A DNA stretch of 64,000 bases, from NCBI GenBank assembly GCA_964036315.1, contig OZ038478.1, forward strand, positions 146,050,565-146,114,564. The letters are read 5' to 3'. The DNA is from Acanthosepion esculentum. Taxonomy: Eukaryota > Mollusca > Cephalopoda > Sepiida > Sepiidae. The translations under genes and the position numbers were made by a program. Below the pieces are notes generated by a model that saw only the letters and a list, made by a program, of their open reading frames with translations, did not search any database and was not told the origin of the DNA. How positions within the stretch are numbered: position 1 is the first letter of the stretch; each line of letters begins with the position of its first letter. Positions 1-12,602 of this stretch are shown here, piece after piece.

Positions 1-140
1 TTTACCGCTCTTATTGCTTTTATTCTTATTATTATAGAGTTCACTTGGCTATTGGCTACTCCCTTAGACTGCATTGATAACCATCTTTGTTGCATTAAGA
101 AAGGGACAAAACTAAGAGAAAAAAATTAAGAGCCCAACAC
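1..140 (+). repeat. Left-edge partial monomer
   Basis: The window opens at monomer position 19 (TTTACCGCTC) and runs to position 158. Apart from the cut it matches the consensus, so the array continues beyond the left edge. Confidence 0.95.
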
Positions 141-771
141 ATGAGTCTTTCCATTTTGTTTACCGCTCTTATTGCTTTTAATCTTATTATTATAGAGTTC
201 ACTTGGCTATTGGCTACTCCCTTAGACTGCATTGATAACCATCTTTGTTGCATTAAGAAAGGGACAAAACTAAGAGAAAAAATTAAGAGCCCAACACATG
301 AGTCTTTACATTTTGTTTACCGTCCTTATTGCTTTTATTCTTATTATTATAGAGTTCACTTGGCTATTGGCTACTCCCTTAGACTACATTGATAACCATC
401 TTTGTTGCATTAAGAAAAGGACAAAACTAAGAGAAAAAAATTAAGAGCCCAACACATGAGTTTTTCCATTTTGTTTACCGCTCTTATTGCTTTTATTCTT
501 ATTATTATAGAGTTCACTTGGCTATTGGCTACTCCCTTAGACTGCATTGATAACCATCTTTATTGGTTTAAGAAAGGGACAAAACTAAGAGAAAAAAATT
601 AAGAGCCCAACACATGAGTCTTTCCATTTTGTTTACAGCTCTTATTGCTTTTATTCTTATTATTATACAGTTCACTTGGCTATTGGCTACTCCCTTAGAC
701 TGCATTGATAACCATCTTTGTTGCACTAAGAAAGGGACAAAACTAAGAGAAAAAAATTAAGAGCCCAACAC
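141..771 (+). repeat. Four-monomer block A1, copy 1
   Basis: The monomers start at 141 (TTTTAATC variant), 298 (TTTACATTTT with ACCGTCC), 457 (GAGTTTTTCC, TTTATTG) and 614 (TACAGCTC, TATACAG, GCACTAAG). The same four variants recur in the same order at 2821-3451. A few single-base differences separate the copies, for example GACTACATTG near 388 against GACTGCATTG in the other copy. Confidence 0.85.
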
Positions 772-929
772 ATGAGTTTTTCCATTTTGTTTATCGCTCT
801 TATTGCTTTTATTCTTATTATTATAGAGTTCACTTGGCTATTGGCTACTCCCTTAGACTGCATTGATAACCATCTTTGTTGCATTAAGAAAGGGACAAAA
901 CAAAGAGAAAAAAATTAAGAGCCCAACAC
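614..929 (+). repeat. Dimer with TACAGCTC and TATCGCTC variants, copy 1
   Basis: The first monomer carries TACAGCTC, TATACAG and GCACTAAG. The second carries GAGTTTTTCC, TATCGCTC and ACAAAACAAAGAG. The pair recurs at 1401-1716, 787 bp (five monomers) downstream. Confidence 0.85.
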
Positions 930-1400
930 ATGAGTCTTTCCATTTTGTTTACCGCTCTTATTGCTTTTATTCTTATTATTATAGAGTTCACTTGGCTATT
1001 GGCTACTCCCTTAGACTGCATTGATAACCATCTTTGTTGCATTAAGAAAGGGACAAAACTAAGAGAAAAAATTAAGAGCCCAACACATGAGTCTTTACAT
1101 TTTGTTTACAGCTCTTATTGCTTTTATTCTCATTATTATAGAGTTCACTTGGCTATTGGCTACTCCCTTAGACTGCATTGATAACCATCTTTGTTGCATT
1201 AAGAAAGGGACAAAACTAAGAGAAAAAATTAAGAGCCCAACACATGAGTCTTTCCATTTTGTTTACCGCTCTTATTGCTTTTATTCTTATTATTATAGAG
1301 TTCACTTGGCTATTGGCTACTCCCTTAGACTGCATTGATAACCATCTTTGTTGCATTAAGAAAGGGACAAAACTAAGAGAAAAAATTAAGAGCCCAACAC

Positions 1401-1716
1401 ATGAGTCTTTCCATTTTGTTTACAGCTCTTATTGCTTTTATTCTTATTATTATACAGTTCACTTGGCTATTGGCTACTCCCTTAGACTGCATTGATAACC
1501 ATCTTTGTTGCACTAAGAAAGGGACAAAACTAAGAGAAAAAAATTAAGAGCCCAACACATGAGTTTTTCCATTTTGTTTATCGCTCTTATTGCTTTTATT
1601 CTTATTATTATAGAGTTCACTTGGCTATTGGCTACTCCCTTAGACTGCATTGATAACCATCTTTGTTGCATTAAGAAAGGGACAAAACAAAGAGAAAAAA
1701 ATTAAGAGCCCAACAC
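1401..1716 (+). repeat. Dimer with TACAGCTC and TATCGCTC variants, copy 2
   Basis: Second copy of the pair at 614-929, including the rare ACAAAACAAAGAG change near 1685. The intervening monomers at 930, 1087 and 1244 include six-A versions of the A-run, each 157 bp long, which account for the 787-bp period. Confidence 0.85.
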
Positions 1717-2346
1717 ATGAGTCTTTCCATTTTGTTTACCGCTCTTATTGCTTTTATTCTTATTATTATAGATTTCACTTGGCTATTGGCTACTCCCTTA
1801 GACTGCATTGATAACCATCTTTGTTGCATTAAGAAAGGGACAAAACTAAGAGAAAAAATTAAGAGCCCAACACATGAGTCTTTCCATTTTGTTTACAGCT
1901 CTTATTGCTTTTATTCTTATTATTATAGAGTTCACTTGGCTATTGGCTACTCCCTTAGACTGCATTGATAACCATCTTTGTTGCATTAAGAAAGGGACAA
2001 AACTAAGAGAAAAAAATTAAGAGCCCAACACATGAGTATTTCCATTTTGTTTACCGCTCTTATTGCTTTTATTCTTATTATTATAGATTTCACTTGGCTA
2101 TTGGCTACTCCCTTAGACTGCATTGATAACCATCTTTGTTGCATTAAGAAAGGGACAAAACTAAGAGAAAAAATTAAGAGCCCAACACATGAGTCTTTAC
2201 GTTTTGTTTACCGTCCTTATTGCTTTTATTCTTATTATTATAGAGTTCACTTGGCTATTGGCTACTCCCTTAGACTGCATTGATAACCATCTTTGTTGCA
2301 TTAAGAAAGGGACAAAACTAAGAGAAAAAAATTAAGAGCCCAACAC
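1717..2346 (+). repeat. Four monomers with mixed variants
   Basis: The monomers at 1717 and 2032 carry ATAGATTTCAC in place of ATAGAGTTCAC. The monomer at 2189 carries TTTACGTTTTG and ACCGTCC. No multi-monomer match elsewhere in the window was obvious by eye. Confidence 0.7.
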
Positions 2347-3136
2347 ATGAGTCTTTCCATTTTGTTTACCGCTCTTATTGCTTTTATTCTTATTATTATA
2401 GAGTTCACGTGGCTATTGGCTACTCCCTTAGACTGCATTGATAACCATCTTTGTTGCATTAAGAAATGCACAAAACTAAGAGAAAAAAATTAAGAGCCCA
2501 ACGCATGAGTCTTTCCATTTTGTTTACCGCTCTTATTACTTTTATTCTTATTATTATAGAGTTCACGTGGCTATTGGCTACTCCCTTAGACTGCATTGAT
2601 AACCATCTTTATTGCATTAAGAAAGGGACAAAACTAAGAGAAAAAAATTAAGACCCGAACACATGAGTCTTTCCATTTTGTTTACCGCTCTTATTGCTTT
2701 TATTCTTATTATTATAGAGTTCACTTGGCTATTGGCTACTCCCTTAGACTGCATTGATAACCATCTTTGTTGCATTAAGAAAGGGACAAAACTAAGAGAA
2801 AAAAATTAAGAGCCCAACACATGAGTCTTTCCATTTTGTTTACCGCTCTTATTGCTTTTAATCTTATTATTATAGAGTTCACTTGGCTATTGGCTACTCC
2901 CTTAGACTGCATTGATAACCATCTTTGTTGCATTAAGAAAGGGACAAAACTAAGACAAAAAATTAAGAGCCCAACACATGAGTCTTTACATTTTGTTTAC
3001 CGTCCTTATTGCTTTTATTCTTATTATTATAGAGTTCACTTGGCTATTGGCTACTCCCTTAGACTGCATTGATAACCATCTTTGTTGCATTAAGAAAAGG
3101 ACAAAACTAAGAGAAAAAAATTAAGAGCCCAACACA
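2347..3136 (+). repeat. Five-monomer block A2 (GACCCGAAC marker), copy 1
   Basis: Markers in order: CACGTGG with AAATGCACAA (2347), ACGCATGAG with TTTATTGC (about 2505), GACCCGAACAC just before 2663, TTTTAATC (2821), and TTTACATTTT with ACCGTCC (2978). The same order recurs at 7082-7869. The last two monomers are shared with block A1, so the two blocks overlap. Confidence 0.82.
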
Positions 3137-3451
3137 TGAGTTTTTCCATTTTGTTTACCGCTCTTATTGCTTTTATTCTTATTATTATAGAGTTCACTTG
3201 GCTATTGGCTACTCCCTTAGACTGCATTGATAACCATCTTTATTGCATTAAGAAAGGGACAAAACTAAGAGAAAAAAATTAAGAGCCCAACACATGAGTC
3301 TTTCCATTTTGTTTACAGCTCTTATTGCTTTTATTCTTATTATTATACAGTTCACTTGGCTATTGGCTACTCCTTTAGACTGCATTGATAACCATCTTTG
3401 TTGCACTAAGAAAGGGACAAAACTAAGAGAAAAAAATTAAGAGCCCAACAC
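2821..3451 (+). repeat. Four-monomer block A1, copy 2
   Basis: Matches 141-771 monomer by monomer at an offset of 2,680 bp, or 17 monomers. It differs at a few positions, such as AGACAAAAAATT near 2955 and CTCCTTTAG near 3370. Confidence 0.85.
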
Positions 3452-5029
3452 ATGAGTCTTTCCATTTTGTTTACCGCTCTTATTGCTTTTATTCTTATTA
3501 TTATAGAGTTCACTTGGCTATTGGCTACTCCCTTAGACTGCATTGATAACCATCTTTGTTGCATGAAGAAAGGGACAAAACTAAGAGAAAAAAATTAAGA
3601 GCCCAACACATGAGTCTTTCCATTTTGTTTACCGCTCTTATTGCTTTTATTCTTATTATTATAGAGTTCACTTGGCTATTGGCTACTCCCTTAGACTGCA
3701 TTGATAACCATCTTTGTTGCACTAAGAAAGGGACAAAACTAAGAGAAAAAAATTAAGACCCCAACTCATGAGTCTTTCCATTTTGTTTACAGCTCTTATT
3801 GCTTTTATTCTTATTATTATACAGTTCACTTGGCTATTGGTTACTCCTTTAGACTGCATTGATAACCATCTTTGTTGAACAAAGAAAGGGACAAAACTAA
3901 GAGAAAAAAATTAAGAGCCCAACACATGAGTCTTTCCATTTTGTTTACCGCTCTTATTGCTTTTATTCTTATTATTATAGAGTTCACTTGGCTACTGGCT
4001 ACTCCCTTAGACTGCATTATAACCATCTTTGTTGCATTAAGAAAGGGACAAAAGTAAGAGAAAAAAATTAAGAGCCCAACACATGAGTCTTTCCATTTTG
4101 TTTACCGCTCTTATTGCTTTTATTCTTATTATTATAGAGTTCACTTGGCTATTGGCTACTCCCTTAGACTGCATTGATAACAATCTTTGTTGCATTAAGA
4201 AAGGGACAAAACTAAGAGAAAAAAATTAAGAGTCCAACGCATGAGTCTTTCCATTTTGTTTACCGCTCTTATTGCTTTTATTGTTATTATTATAGAGTTC
4301 ACTTGGCTATTGGCTACTCCCTTAGACTGCATTGATAACCATCTTTGTTGCATTAAGAAAGGGACAAAACTAAGAGAAAAAAATTAAGACCCCAACACAT
4401 GAGTCTTTCCATTTTGTTTACCGCTCTTATTGCTATTATTCTTATTATTATAGAGTTCACTCGGCTATTGGCTACTCACTTAGACTGCATTGATAACCAT
4501 CTTTGTTGCATTAAGAAAGGGACAAAACTAAGAGAAAAAAATTAAGAGCCCAACACATGAGTCTTTCCATTTTGTTTACCGCTCTTATTGCTTTTATTCT
4601 TATTATTATAGAGTTCACTTGGCTATTGGCTACTCCCTTAGACTGCATTATAACCATCTTTGTTGCATTAAGAAAGGGACAAAACTAAGAGAAAAAAATT
4701 AAGAGCCCAACACATGAGTCTTTCCATTTTGTTTACAGCTCTTATTGCCTTTATTCTTATTATTATACAGTTCACTTGGCTATTAACTACTCCTTTAGTC
4801 TGCATTGATTACCATCTTTGTTGCACAAAGAAAGGGACAAAACTAAGAGAAAAAAATTAAGAGCCCAACACATGAGTCTTTCCATTTTGTTTACAGCTCT
4901 TATTGCTTTTATTCTTATTATTATACAGTTCACTTGGCTATTGGCTACTCCTTTAGACTGCATTGATAACCATCTTTGTTGCACTAAGAAAGGGACAAAA
5001 CTAAGAGAAAAAAATTAAGAGCCCAACAC
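3452..5029 (+). repeat. Ten-monomer block A3, copy 1
   Basis: Ordered markers: GCATGAAG (3452), GCACTAAG with GACCCCAACTC (3610), TACAGCTC with TATACAG (3768), GCTACTGG with the deletion GCATTATAACC (3926), ATTGTTATT (4241), ATTGCTATT with CACTCGG (4399), a second GCATTATAACC (4557), and TACAGCTC with ATTAACTAC (4714). The block restarts at 5030. Confidence 0.82.
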
Positions 5030-6765
5030 ATGAGTCTTTCCATTTTGTTTACCGCTCTTATTGCTTTTATTCTTATTATTATAGAGTTCACTTGGCTATT
5101 GGCTACTCCCTTAGACTGCATTGATAACCATCTTTGTTGCATGAAGAAAGGGACAAAACTAAGAGAAAAAAATTAAGAGCCCAACACATGAGTCTTTCCA
5201 TTTTGTTTACCGCTCTTATTGCTTTTATTCTTATTATTATAGAGTTCACTTGGCTATTGGCTACTCCCTTAGACTGCATTGATAACCATCTTTGTTGCAC
5301 TAAGAAAGGGACAAAACTAAGAGAAAAAAATTAAGACCCCAACTCATGAGTCTTTCCATTTTGTTTACAGCTCTTATTGCTTTTATTCTTATTATTATAC
5401 AGTTCACTTGGCTATTGGCTACTCCTTTAGACTGCATTGATAACCATCTTTGTTGCACAAATAAAGGGACAAAACTAAGAGAAAAAAATTAAGAGCCCAA
5501 CTCATGAGTCTTTCCATTTTGTTTACCGCTCTTATTGCTTTTATTCTTATTATTATAGAGTTCACTTGGCTACTGGCTACTCCCTTAGACTGCATTATAA
5601 CCATCTTTGTTGCATTAAGAAAGGGACAAAAGTAAGAGAAAAAAATTAAGAGCCCAACACATGAGTCTTTCCATTTTGTTTACCGCTCTTATTGCTTTTA
5701 TTCTTATTATTATAGAGTTCACTTGGCTATTGGCTACTCACTTAGACTGCATTGATAACCATCTTTGTTGCATTAAGAAAGGGACAAAACTAAGAGAAAA
5801 AAATTAAGAGCCCAACACATGAGTCTTTCCATTTTGTTTACCGCTCTTATTGCTTTTATTCTTATTATTATAGAGTTCACTTGGCTATTGGCTACTCCCT
5901 TAGACTGCATTGATAACCATCTTTGTTGCACTAAGAAAGGGACAAAACTAAGAGAAAAAAATTAAGACCCCAACTCATGAGTCTTTCCATTTTGTTTACA
6001 GCTCTTATTGCTTTTATTCTTATTATTATACAGTTCACTTGGCTATTGGCTACTCCTTTAGACTGCATTGATAACCATCTTTGTTGCACAAATAAAGGGA
6101 CAAAACTAAGAGAAAAAAATTAAGAGCCCAACTCATGAGTCTTTCCATTTTGTTTACCGCTCTTATTGCTTTTATTGTTATTATTATAGAGTTCACTTGG
6201 CTATTGGCTACTCCCTTAGACTGCATTGATAACCATCTTTGTTGCATTAAGAAAGGGACAAAACTAAGAGAAAAAAATTAAGACCCCAACACATGAGTCT
6301 TTCCATTTTGTTTACCGCTCTTATTGCTATTATTCTTATTATTATAGAGTTCACTCGGCTATTGGCTACTCACTTAGACTGCATTGATAACCATCTTTGT
6401 TGCATTAAGAAAGGGACAAAACTAAGAGAAAAAAATTAAGAGCCCAACACATGAGTCTTTCCATTTTGTTTACCGCTCTTATTGCTTTTATTCTTATTAT
6501 TATAGAGTTCACTTGGCTATTGGCTACTCCCTTAGACTGCATTATAACCATCTTTGTTGCATTAAGAAAGGGACAAAACTAAGAGAAAAAAATTAAGAGC
6601 CCAACACATGAGTCTTTCCATTTTGTTTACAGCTCTTATTGCCTTTATTCTTATTATTATACAGTTCACTTGGCTATTAACTACTCCTTTAGACTGCATT
6701 GATTACCATCTTTGTTGCACAAAGAAAGGGACAAAACTAAGAGAAAAAAATTAAGAGCCCAACAC
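5030..6765 (+). repeat. Ten/eleven-monomer block A3, copy 2
   Basis: Follows the marker order of 3452-5029 but is longer. The pair GCACTAAG/GACCCCAACTC plus TACAGCTC/CAAATAAAG appears twice (5188-5503 and 5819-6134), so there was a further internal duplication about 631 bp apart. Downstream markers (ATTGTTATT at 6135, ATTGCTATT at 6293, ATTAACTAC at 6608) resume in the original order. Confidence 0.8.
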
Positions 6766-7081
6766 ATGAGTCTTTCCATTTTGTTTACCGCTCTTATTGC
6801 TTTTATTCTTATTATTATAGAGTTCACTTGGCTATTGGCTACTCCCTTAGACTGCATTGATAACCATCTTTGTTGCATGAAGAAAGGGACAAAACTAAGA
6901 GAAAAAAATTAAGAGCCCAACGCCAGAGTCTTTCCATTTTGTTTACCGCTCTTATTGCTTTTATTCTTATTATTATAGAGTTCACGTGGCTATTGGCTAC
7001 TCCCTTAGACTGCATTGATAACCATCTTTATTGCATTAAGAAAGGGACAAAACTAAGAGAAAAAAATTAAGAGCCCAACAC
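6766..7081 (+). repeat. Linker dimer between blocks A3 and A2
   Basis: The first monomer restarts block A3 (GCATGAAG near 6866). The second carries ACGCCAGAG in place of the ATGAGT start, then CACGTGG and TTTATTGC like block A2. It may be a join between the two families. Confidence 0.65.
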
Positions 7082-7869
7082 ATGAGTCTTTCCATTTTGT
7101 TTACCGCTCTTATTGCTTTTATTCTTATTATTATAGAGTTCACGTGGCTATTGGCTACTCCCTTAGACTGCATTGATAACCATCTTTGTTGCATTAAGAA
7201 ATGCACAAAACTAAGAGAAAAAATTAAGAGCCCAACGCATGAGTCTTTCCATTTTGTTTACCGCTCTTATTGCTTTTATTCTTATTATTATAGAGTTCAC
7301 GTGGCTATTGGCTACTCCCTTAGACTGCATTGATAACCATCTTTATTGCATTAAGAAAGGGACAAAACTAAGAGAAAAAAATTAAGACCCGAACACATGA
7401 GTCTTTCCATTTTGTTTACCGCTCTTATTGCTTTTATTCTTATTATTATAGAGTTCACTTGGCTATTGGCTACTCCCTTAGACTGCATTGATAACCATCT
7501 TTGTTGCATTAAGAAAGGGAGAAAACTAAGAGAAAAAAATTAAGAGCCCAACACATGAGTCTTTCCATTTTGTTTACCGCTCTTATTGCTTTTAATCTTA
7601 TTATTATAGAGTTCACTTGGCTATTGGCTACTCCCTTAGACTGCATTGATAACCATCTTTGTTGCATTAAGAAAGGGACAAAACTAAGAGAAAAAATTAA
7701 GAGCCCAACACATGAGTCTTTACATTTTGTTTACCGTCCTTATTGCTTTTATTCTTATTATTATAGAGTTCACTTGGCTATTGGCTACTCCCTTAGACTG
7801 CATTGATAACCATCTTTGTTGCATTAAGAAAGGGACAAAACTAAGAGAAAAAAATTAAGAGCCCAACAC
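7082..7869 (+). repeat. Five-monomer block A2, copy 2
   Basis: Repeats the marker order of 2347-3136: CACGTGG/AAATGCAC, ACGCATGAG, GACCCGAACAC, TTTTAATC, TTTACATTTT/ACCGTCC. The offset from copy 1 is about 4,734 bp (30 monomers). Confidence 0.83.
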
Positions 7870-8655
7870 ATGAGTCTTTCCATTTTGTTTACCGTCCTTA
7901 TTGCTTTTATTCTTATTATTATAGAGTTCACTTGGCTATTGGCTACTCCCTTAGACTGCATTGATAACCATCTTTGTTGCATTAAGAAATGCACAAAACT
8001 AAGAGAAAAAATTAAGAGCCCAACGCATGAGTCTTTCCATTTTGTTTACCGCTCTTATTGCTTTTATTCTTATTATTATAGAGTTCACGTGGCTATTGGC
8101 TACTCCCTTAGACTGCATTGATAACCAACTTTATTGCATTAAGAAAGGGACAAAACTAAGAGAAAAAAATTAAGACCCGAACACATGAGTCTTTCCATTT
8201 TGTTTACCGCTCTTATTGCTTTTATTCTTATTATTATAGAGTTCACTTGGCTATTGGCTACTCCCTTAGACTGCATTGATAACCATCTTTGTTGCATTAA
8301 GAAAGGGACAAAACTAAGAGAAAAAATTAAGAGCCCAACACATGAGTCTTTACATTTTGTTTACCGTCCTTATTGATTTTATTCTTATTATTATAGAGTT
8401 CACTTGGCTATTGGCTACTCCCTTAGACTGCATTGATAACCATCTTTGTTGCATTAAGAAAGGGACAAAACTAAGAGAAAAAATTAAGAGCCCAACACAT
8501 GAGTCTTTACATTTTGTTTACCGTCCTTATTGCTTTTATTCTTATTATTATAGAGTTCACTTGGCTATTGGCTACCCCTTAGACTGCATTGATAACCATC
8601 TTTATTGCATTAAGAAAGGGACAAAACTAAGAGAAAAAAATTAAAAGCCCAACAC
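7870..8655 (+). repeat. Block A2, copy 3 (altered)
   Basis: Directly follows copy 2. AAATGCAC, ACGCATGAG and GACCCGAACAC recur (to about 8185), but the TTTTAATC monomer is missing. The TTTACATTTT/ACCGTCC monomer appears twice instead (8342 and about 8499). A one-base loss at about 8575 (GGCTACCCCTTAG) shifts the spacing. The final monomer ends ATTAAAAGCCC. Confidence 0.78.
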
Positions 8656-9761
8656 ATGAGTCTTTCCATTTTGTTTACCGCTCTTATTGCTTTTATTCTT
8701 ATTATTATAGAGTTCACTTGGCTATTGGCTACTCCCTTAGACTGCATTGATAACATTCTTTGTTGCATTAAGAAAGGGACAAAACTAAGAGAAGAAAATT
8801 AAGAGCCCAACACATGAGTCTTTCCATTTTGTTTACCGCTCTTATTGCTTTTATTCTTATTATTATAGAGTTCACTCGGCTATTGTCTACTCCCTTAGAC
8901 TGCATTGATAACCATCTTTGTTGCATTAAGAAAGGGATAAAACTAAGAGAAAAAAATTAAGAGCCCAACACATGAGTCTTTCCATTTTGTTTACCGCTCT
9001 TATTGCTTTTATTCTTATTATTATAGAGTTCACTTGGCTATTGGCTACTCCCTTAGACTGCATTGATAACCATCTTTGTTGCATTAAGAAAGGGACAAAA
9101 CTAAGAGAAAAAAATTAAGAGCCCAACACATGAGTCTTTCCATTTTGTTTACCGCTCTTATTGCTTTTATTCTTATTATTATAGAGTTCACTTGGCTATT
9201 GGCTACTCCCTTAGACTGCATTGATAACCATCTTTGTTGCACTAAGAAAGGGACAAAACTAAGAGAAAAAAATTAAGAGCCCAACACATGAGTCTTTCCA
9301 TTTTGTTTACCGCTCTTATTGCTTTTATTCTTATTATTATAGAGTTCACTTGGCTATTGGCTACTCCCTTAGACTGCATTGATAACATTCTTTGTTGCAT
9401 TAAGAAAGGGACAAAACTAAGAGAAGAAAATTAAGAGCCCAACACATGAGTCTTTCCATTTTGTTTACCGCTCTTATTGCTTTTATTCTTATTATTATAG
9501 AGTTCACTCGGCTATTGTCTACTCCCTTAGACTTCATTGATAACCATCTTTGTTGCATTAAGAAAGGGACAAAACTAAGAGAAAAAAATTAAGAGCCCAA
9601 CACATGAGTCTTTCCATTTTGTTTACCGCTCTTATTGCTTTTATTCTTATTATTATAGAGTTCACTTGGCTATTGGCTACTCCCTTAGACTGCATTGATA
9701 ACCATCTTTGTTGGATTAAGAAAGGGACAAAACTAAGAGAAAAAAATTAAGAGCCCAACAC
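8656..9761 (+). repeat. Seven monomers with a repeated dimer
   Basis: The pair GATAACATTC/GAGAAGAAAATT plus CACTCGGCTATTGTC occurs at 8656-8971 and again at 9288-9603, exactly 632 bp (four monomers) apart. The remaining monomers are near consensus, with GCACTAAG near 9238 and TTGGATTAAG near 9710. Confidence 0.83.
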
Positions 9762-11182
9762 ATGAGTCTTTCCATTTTGTTTACCACTCTTATTGCTTTT
9801 ATTCTTATTATTATAGAGTTCACTTGGCTATTGGCTACTCCCTTAGACTGCATTGATAACAATCTTTGTTGCATTAAGAAAGGGACAAAACTAAGAGAAA
9901 AATATTAAGAGCATAACGCATGTGTCTTTCCATTTTGTTTACCGCTCTTATTGCTTTTATTTTTATTATTATAGAGTTCACTTGGCTATTGGCTACTCCC
10001 TTAGACTGCATTGATAACCATCTTTGTTGCATTAAGAAAGGGACAAAACTAAGAGAAAAAAATTAAGAGCCAAACACATGAGTCTTTCCATTTTGTTTAC
10101 CGCTCTTATTGCTTTTAATCTTATTATTATAGAGTTCACTTGGCTATTGGCTACTCCCTTAGACTGCATTGATAACCATCTTTGTTGCATTAAGAAAGGG
10201 ACAAAACTAAGAGAAAAAATTAAGAGCCCAACACATGTGTCTTTCCATTTTGTTTACCGTCCTTATTGCTTTTATTCTTATTATTATAGAGTTCACTTGG
10301 CTATTGGCTACTCCCTTAGACTGCATTGATAACCATCTTTGTTGCATTAAGAAAGGGACAAAACTAAGAGAAAAAAATTAAGAGCCCAACACATGAGTCT
10401 TTCCATTTTGTTTACCGCTCTTATTGCTTTTATTCTTATTATTATAGAGTTCACTTGGCTATTGGCTACTCCCTTAGACTGCATTGATAACCATCTTTGT
10501 TGCATTAAGAAAGGGACAAAACTAAGAGAAAAAAATTAAGAGCCCAACACATGAGTCTTTCCATTTTGTTTACCGCTCTTATTGCTTTTATTCTTATAAT
10601 TATAGAGTTCACTTGGCTTTTGGCTACTCCCTTAGACTGCATTGATAACAATCTTTGTTGCATTAAGAAAGGGACAAAACTAAGAGAAAAAAATTAAGAG
10701 CCCAACACATGAGTCTTTCCATTTTGTTTACCGCTCTTATTGCTTTTATTCTTATTATTATAGAGTTCACTTGGCTATTGGCTACTCCCTTAGACTGCAT
10801 TGATAACAATCTTTGTTGCATTAAGAAAGGGACAAAACTAAGAGAAAAAAATTAAGAGCCCAACGCATGAGTCTTTCCATTTTGTTTACCGCTCTTATTG
10901 CTTTTATTCTTATTATTATAGAGTTCACTTGGCTATTGGCTACTCCCTTAGACTGCATTGATAACCATCTTTGTTGCATTAAGAAAGGGACAAAACTAAG
11001 AGAAAAAAATTAAGAGCCAAACACATGAGTCTTTCCATTTTGTTTACCGCTCTTATTGCTTTTAATCTTATTATTATAGAGTTCACTTGGCTATTGGCTA
11101 CTCCCTTAGACTGCATTGATAACCATCTTTGTTGCATTAAGAAAGGGACAAAACTAAGAGAAAAAAATTAAGAGCCCAACAC
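9762..11182 (+). repeat. Nine-monomer unit, copy 1
   Basis: Ordered markers: GATAACAATC with AAAAATATTAAG (first monomer), CGCATGTGTC with TTTTTATTATT (about 9920), TTTTAATC (10078), ACATGTGTC with ACCGTCC (about 10235), consensus, TATAATTATAG with TGGCTTTTGG (about 10551), GATAACAATC, ACGCATGAG, and TTTTAATC. All recur 1,421 bp downstream. Confidence 0.88.
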
Positions 11183-12602
11183 ATGAGTCTTTCCATTTTG
11201 TTTACCGCTCTTATTGCTTTTATTCTTATTATTATAGAGTTCACTTGGCTATTGGCTACTCCCTTAGACTGCATTGATAACAATCTTTGTTGCATTAAGA
11301 AAGGGACAAAACTAAGAGAAAAATATTAAGAGCCCAACGCATGTGTCTTTCCATTTTGTTTACCGCTCTTATTGCTTTTATTTTTATTATTATAGAGTTC
11401 ACTTGGCTATTGGCTACTCCCTTAGACTGCATTGATAACCATCTTTGTTGCATTAAGAAAGGGACAAAACTAAGAGAAAAAAATTAAGAGCCAAACACAT
11501 GAGTCTTTCCATTTTGTTTACCGCTCTTATTGCTTTTAATCTTATTATTATAGAGTTCACTTGGCTATTGGCTACTCCCTTAGACTGCATTGATAACCAT
11601 CTTTGTTGCATTAAGAAAGGGACAAAACTAAGAGAAAAAATTAAGAGCCCAACACATGTGTCTTTCCATTTTGTTTACCGTCCTTATTGCTTTTATTCTT
11701 ATTATTATAGAGTTCACTTGGCTATTGGCTACTCCCTTAGACTGCATTGATAACCATCTTTGTTGCATTAAGAAAGGGACAAAACTAAGAGAAAAAAATT
11801 AAGAGCCCAACACATGAGTCTTTCCATTTTGTTTACCGCTCTTATTGCTTTTATTCTTATTATTATAGAGTTCACTTGGCTATTGGCTACTCCCTTAGAC
11901 TGCATTGATAACCATCTTTGTTGCATTAAGAAAGGGACAAAACTAAGAGAAAAAAATTAAGAGCCCAACACATGAGTCTTTCCATTTTGTTTACCGCTCT
12001 TATTGCTTTTATTCTTATAATTATAGAGTTCACTTGGCTTTTGGCTACTCCCTTAGACTGCATTGATAACAATCTTTGTTGCATTAAGAAAGGGACAAAA
12101 CTAAGAGAAAAAAATTAAGAGCCCAACACATGAGTCTTTCCATTTTGTTTACCGCTCTTATTGCTTTTATTCTTATTATTATAGAGTTCACTTGGCTATT
12201 GGCTACTCCCTTAGACTGCATTGATAACAATCTTTGTTGCATTAAGAAAGGGACAAAACTAAGAGAAAAAAATTAAGAGCCCAACGCATGAGTCTTTCCA
12301 TTTTGTTTACCGCTCTTATTGCTTTTATTCTTATTATTATAGAGTTCACTTGGCTATTGGCTACTCCCTTAGACTGCATTGATAACCATCTTTGTTGCAT
12401 TAAGAAAGGGACAAAACTAAGAGAAAAAAATTAAGAGCCAAACACATGAGTCTTTCCATTTTGTTTACCGCTCTTATTGCTTTTAATCTTATTATTATAG
12501 AGTTCACTTGGCTATTGGCTACTCCCTTAGACTGCATTGATAACCATCTTTGTTGCATTAAGAAAGGGACAAAACTAAGAGAAAAAATTAAGAGCCCAAC
12601 AC
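11183..12602 (+). repeat. Nine-monomer unit, copy 2
   Basis: Tandem copy of 9762-11182 with the same nine variants in order. Differences seen: ACCGCTC at the start where copy 1 has ACCACTC; AGAGCCCAACGC where copy 1 has AGAGCATAACGC; and a six-A run in the last monomer. Confidence 0.88.

Noticed and set aside
141..392. A family of 61-105-codon open frames on both strands, with a hydrophobic stretch that resembles a membrane segment.
   Set aside because: They repeat with the 158-bp period and overlap each other on opposite strands. They are shortened or extended by single-base changes in the A-run, and there is no gene context. The hydrophobic stretch comes from the T-rich part of the monomer.
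8656..9919. A full four-monomer tandem duplication.
   Set aside because: Only the first two monomers of each set clearly share rare variants. The other two are near consensus or differ, so I report only a repeated dimer.
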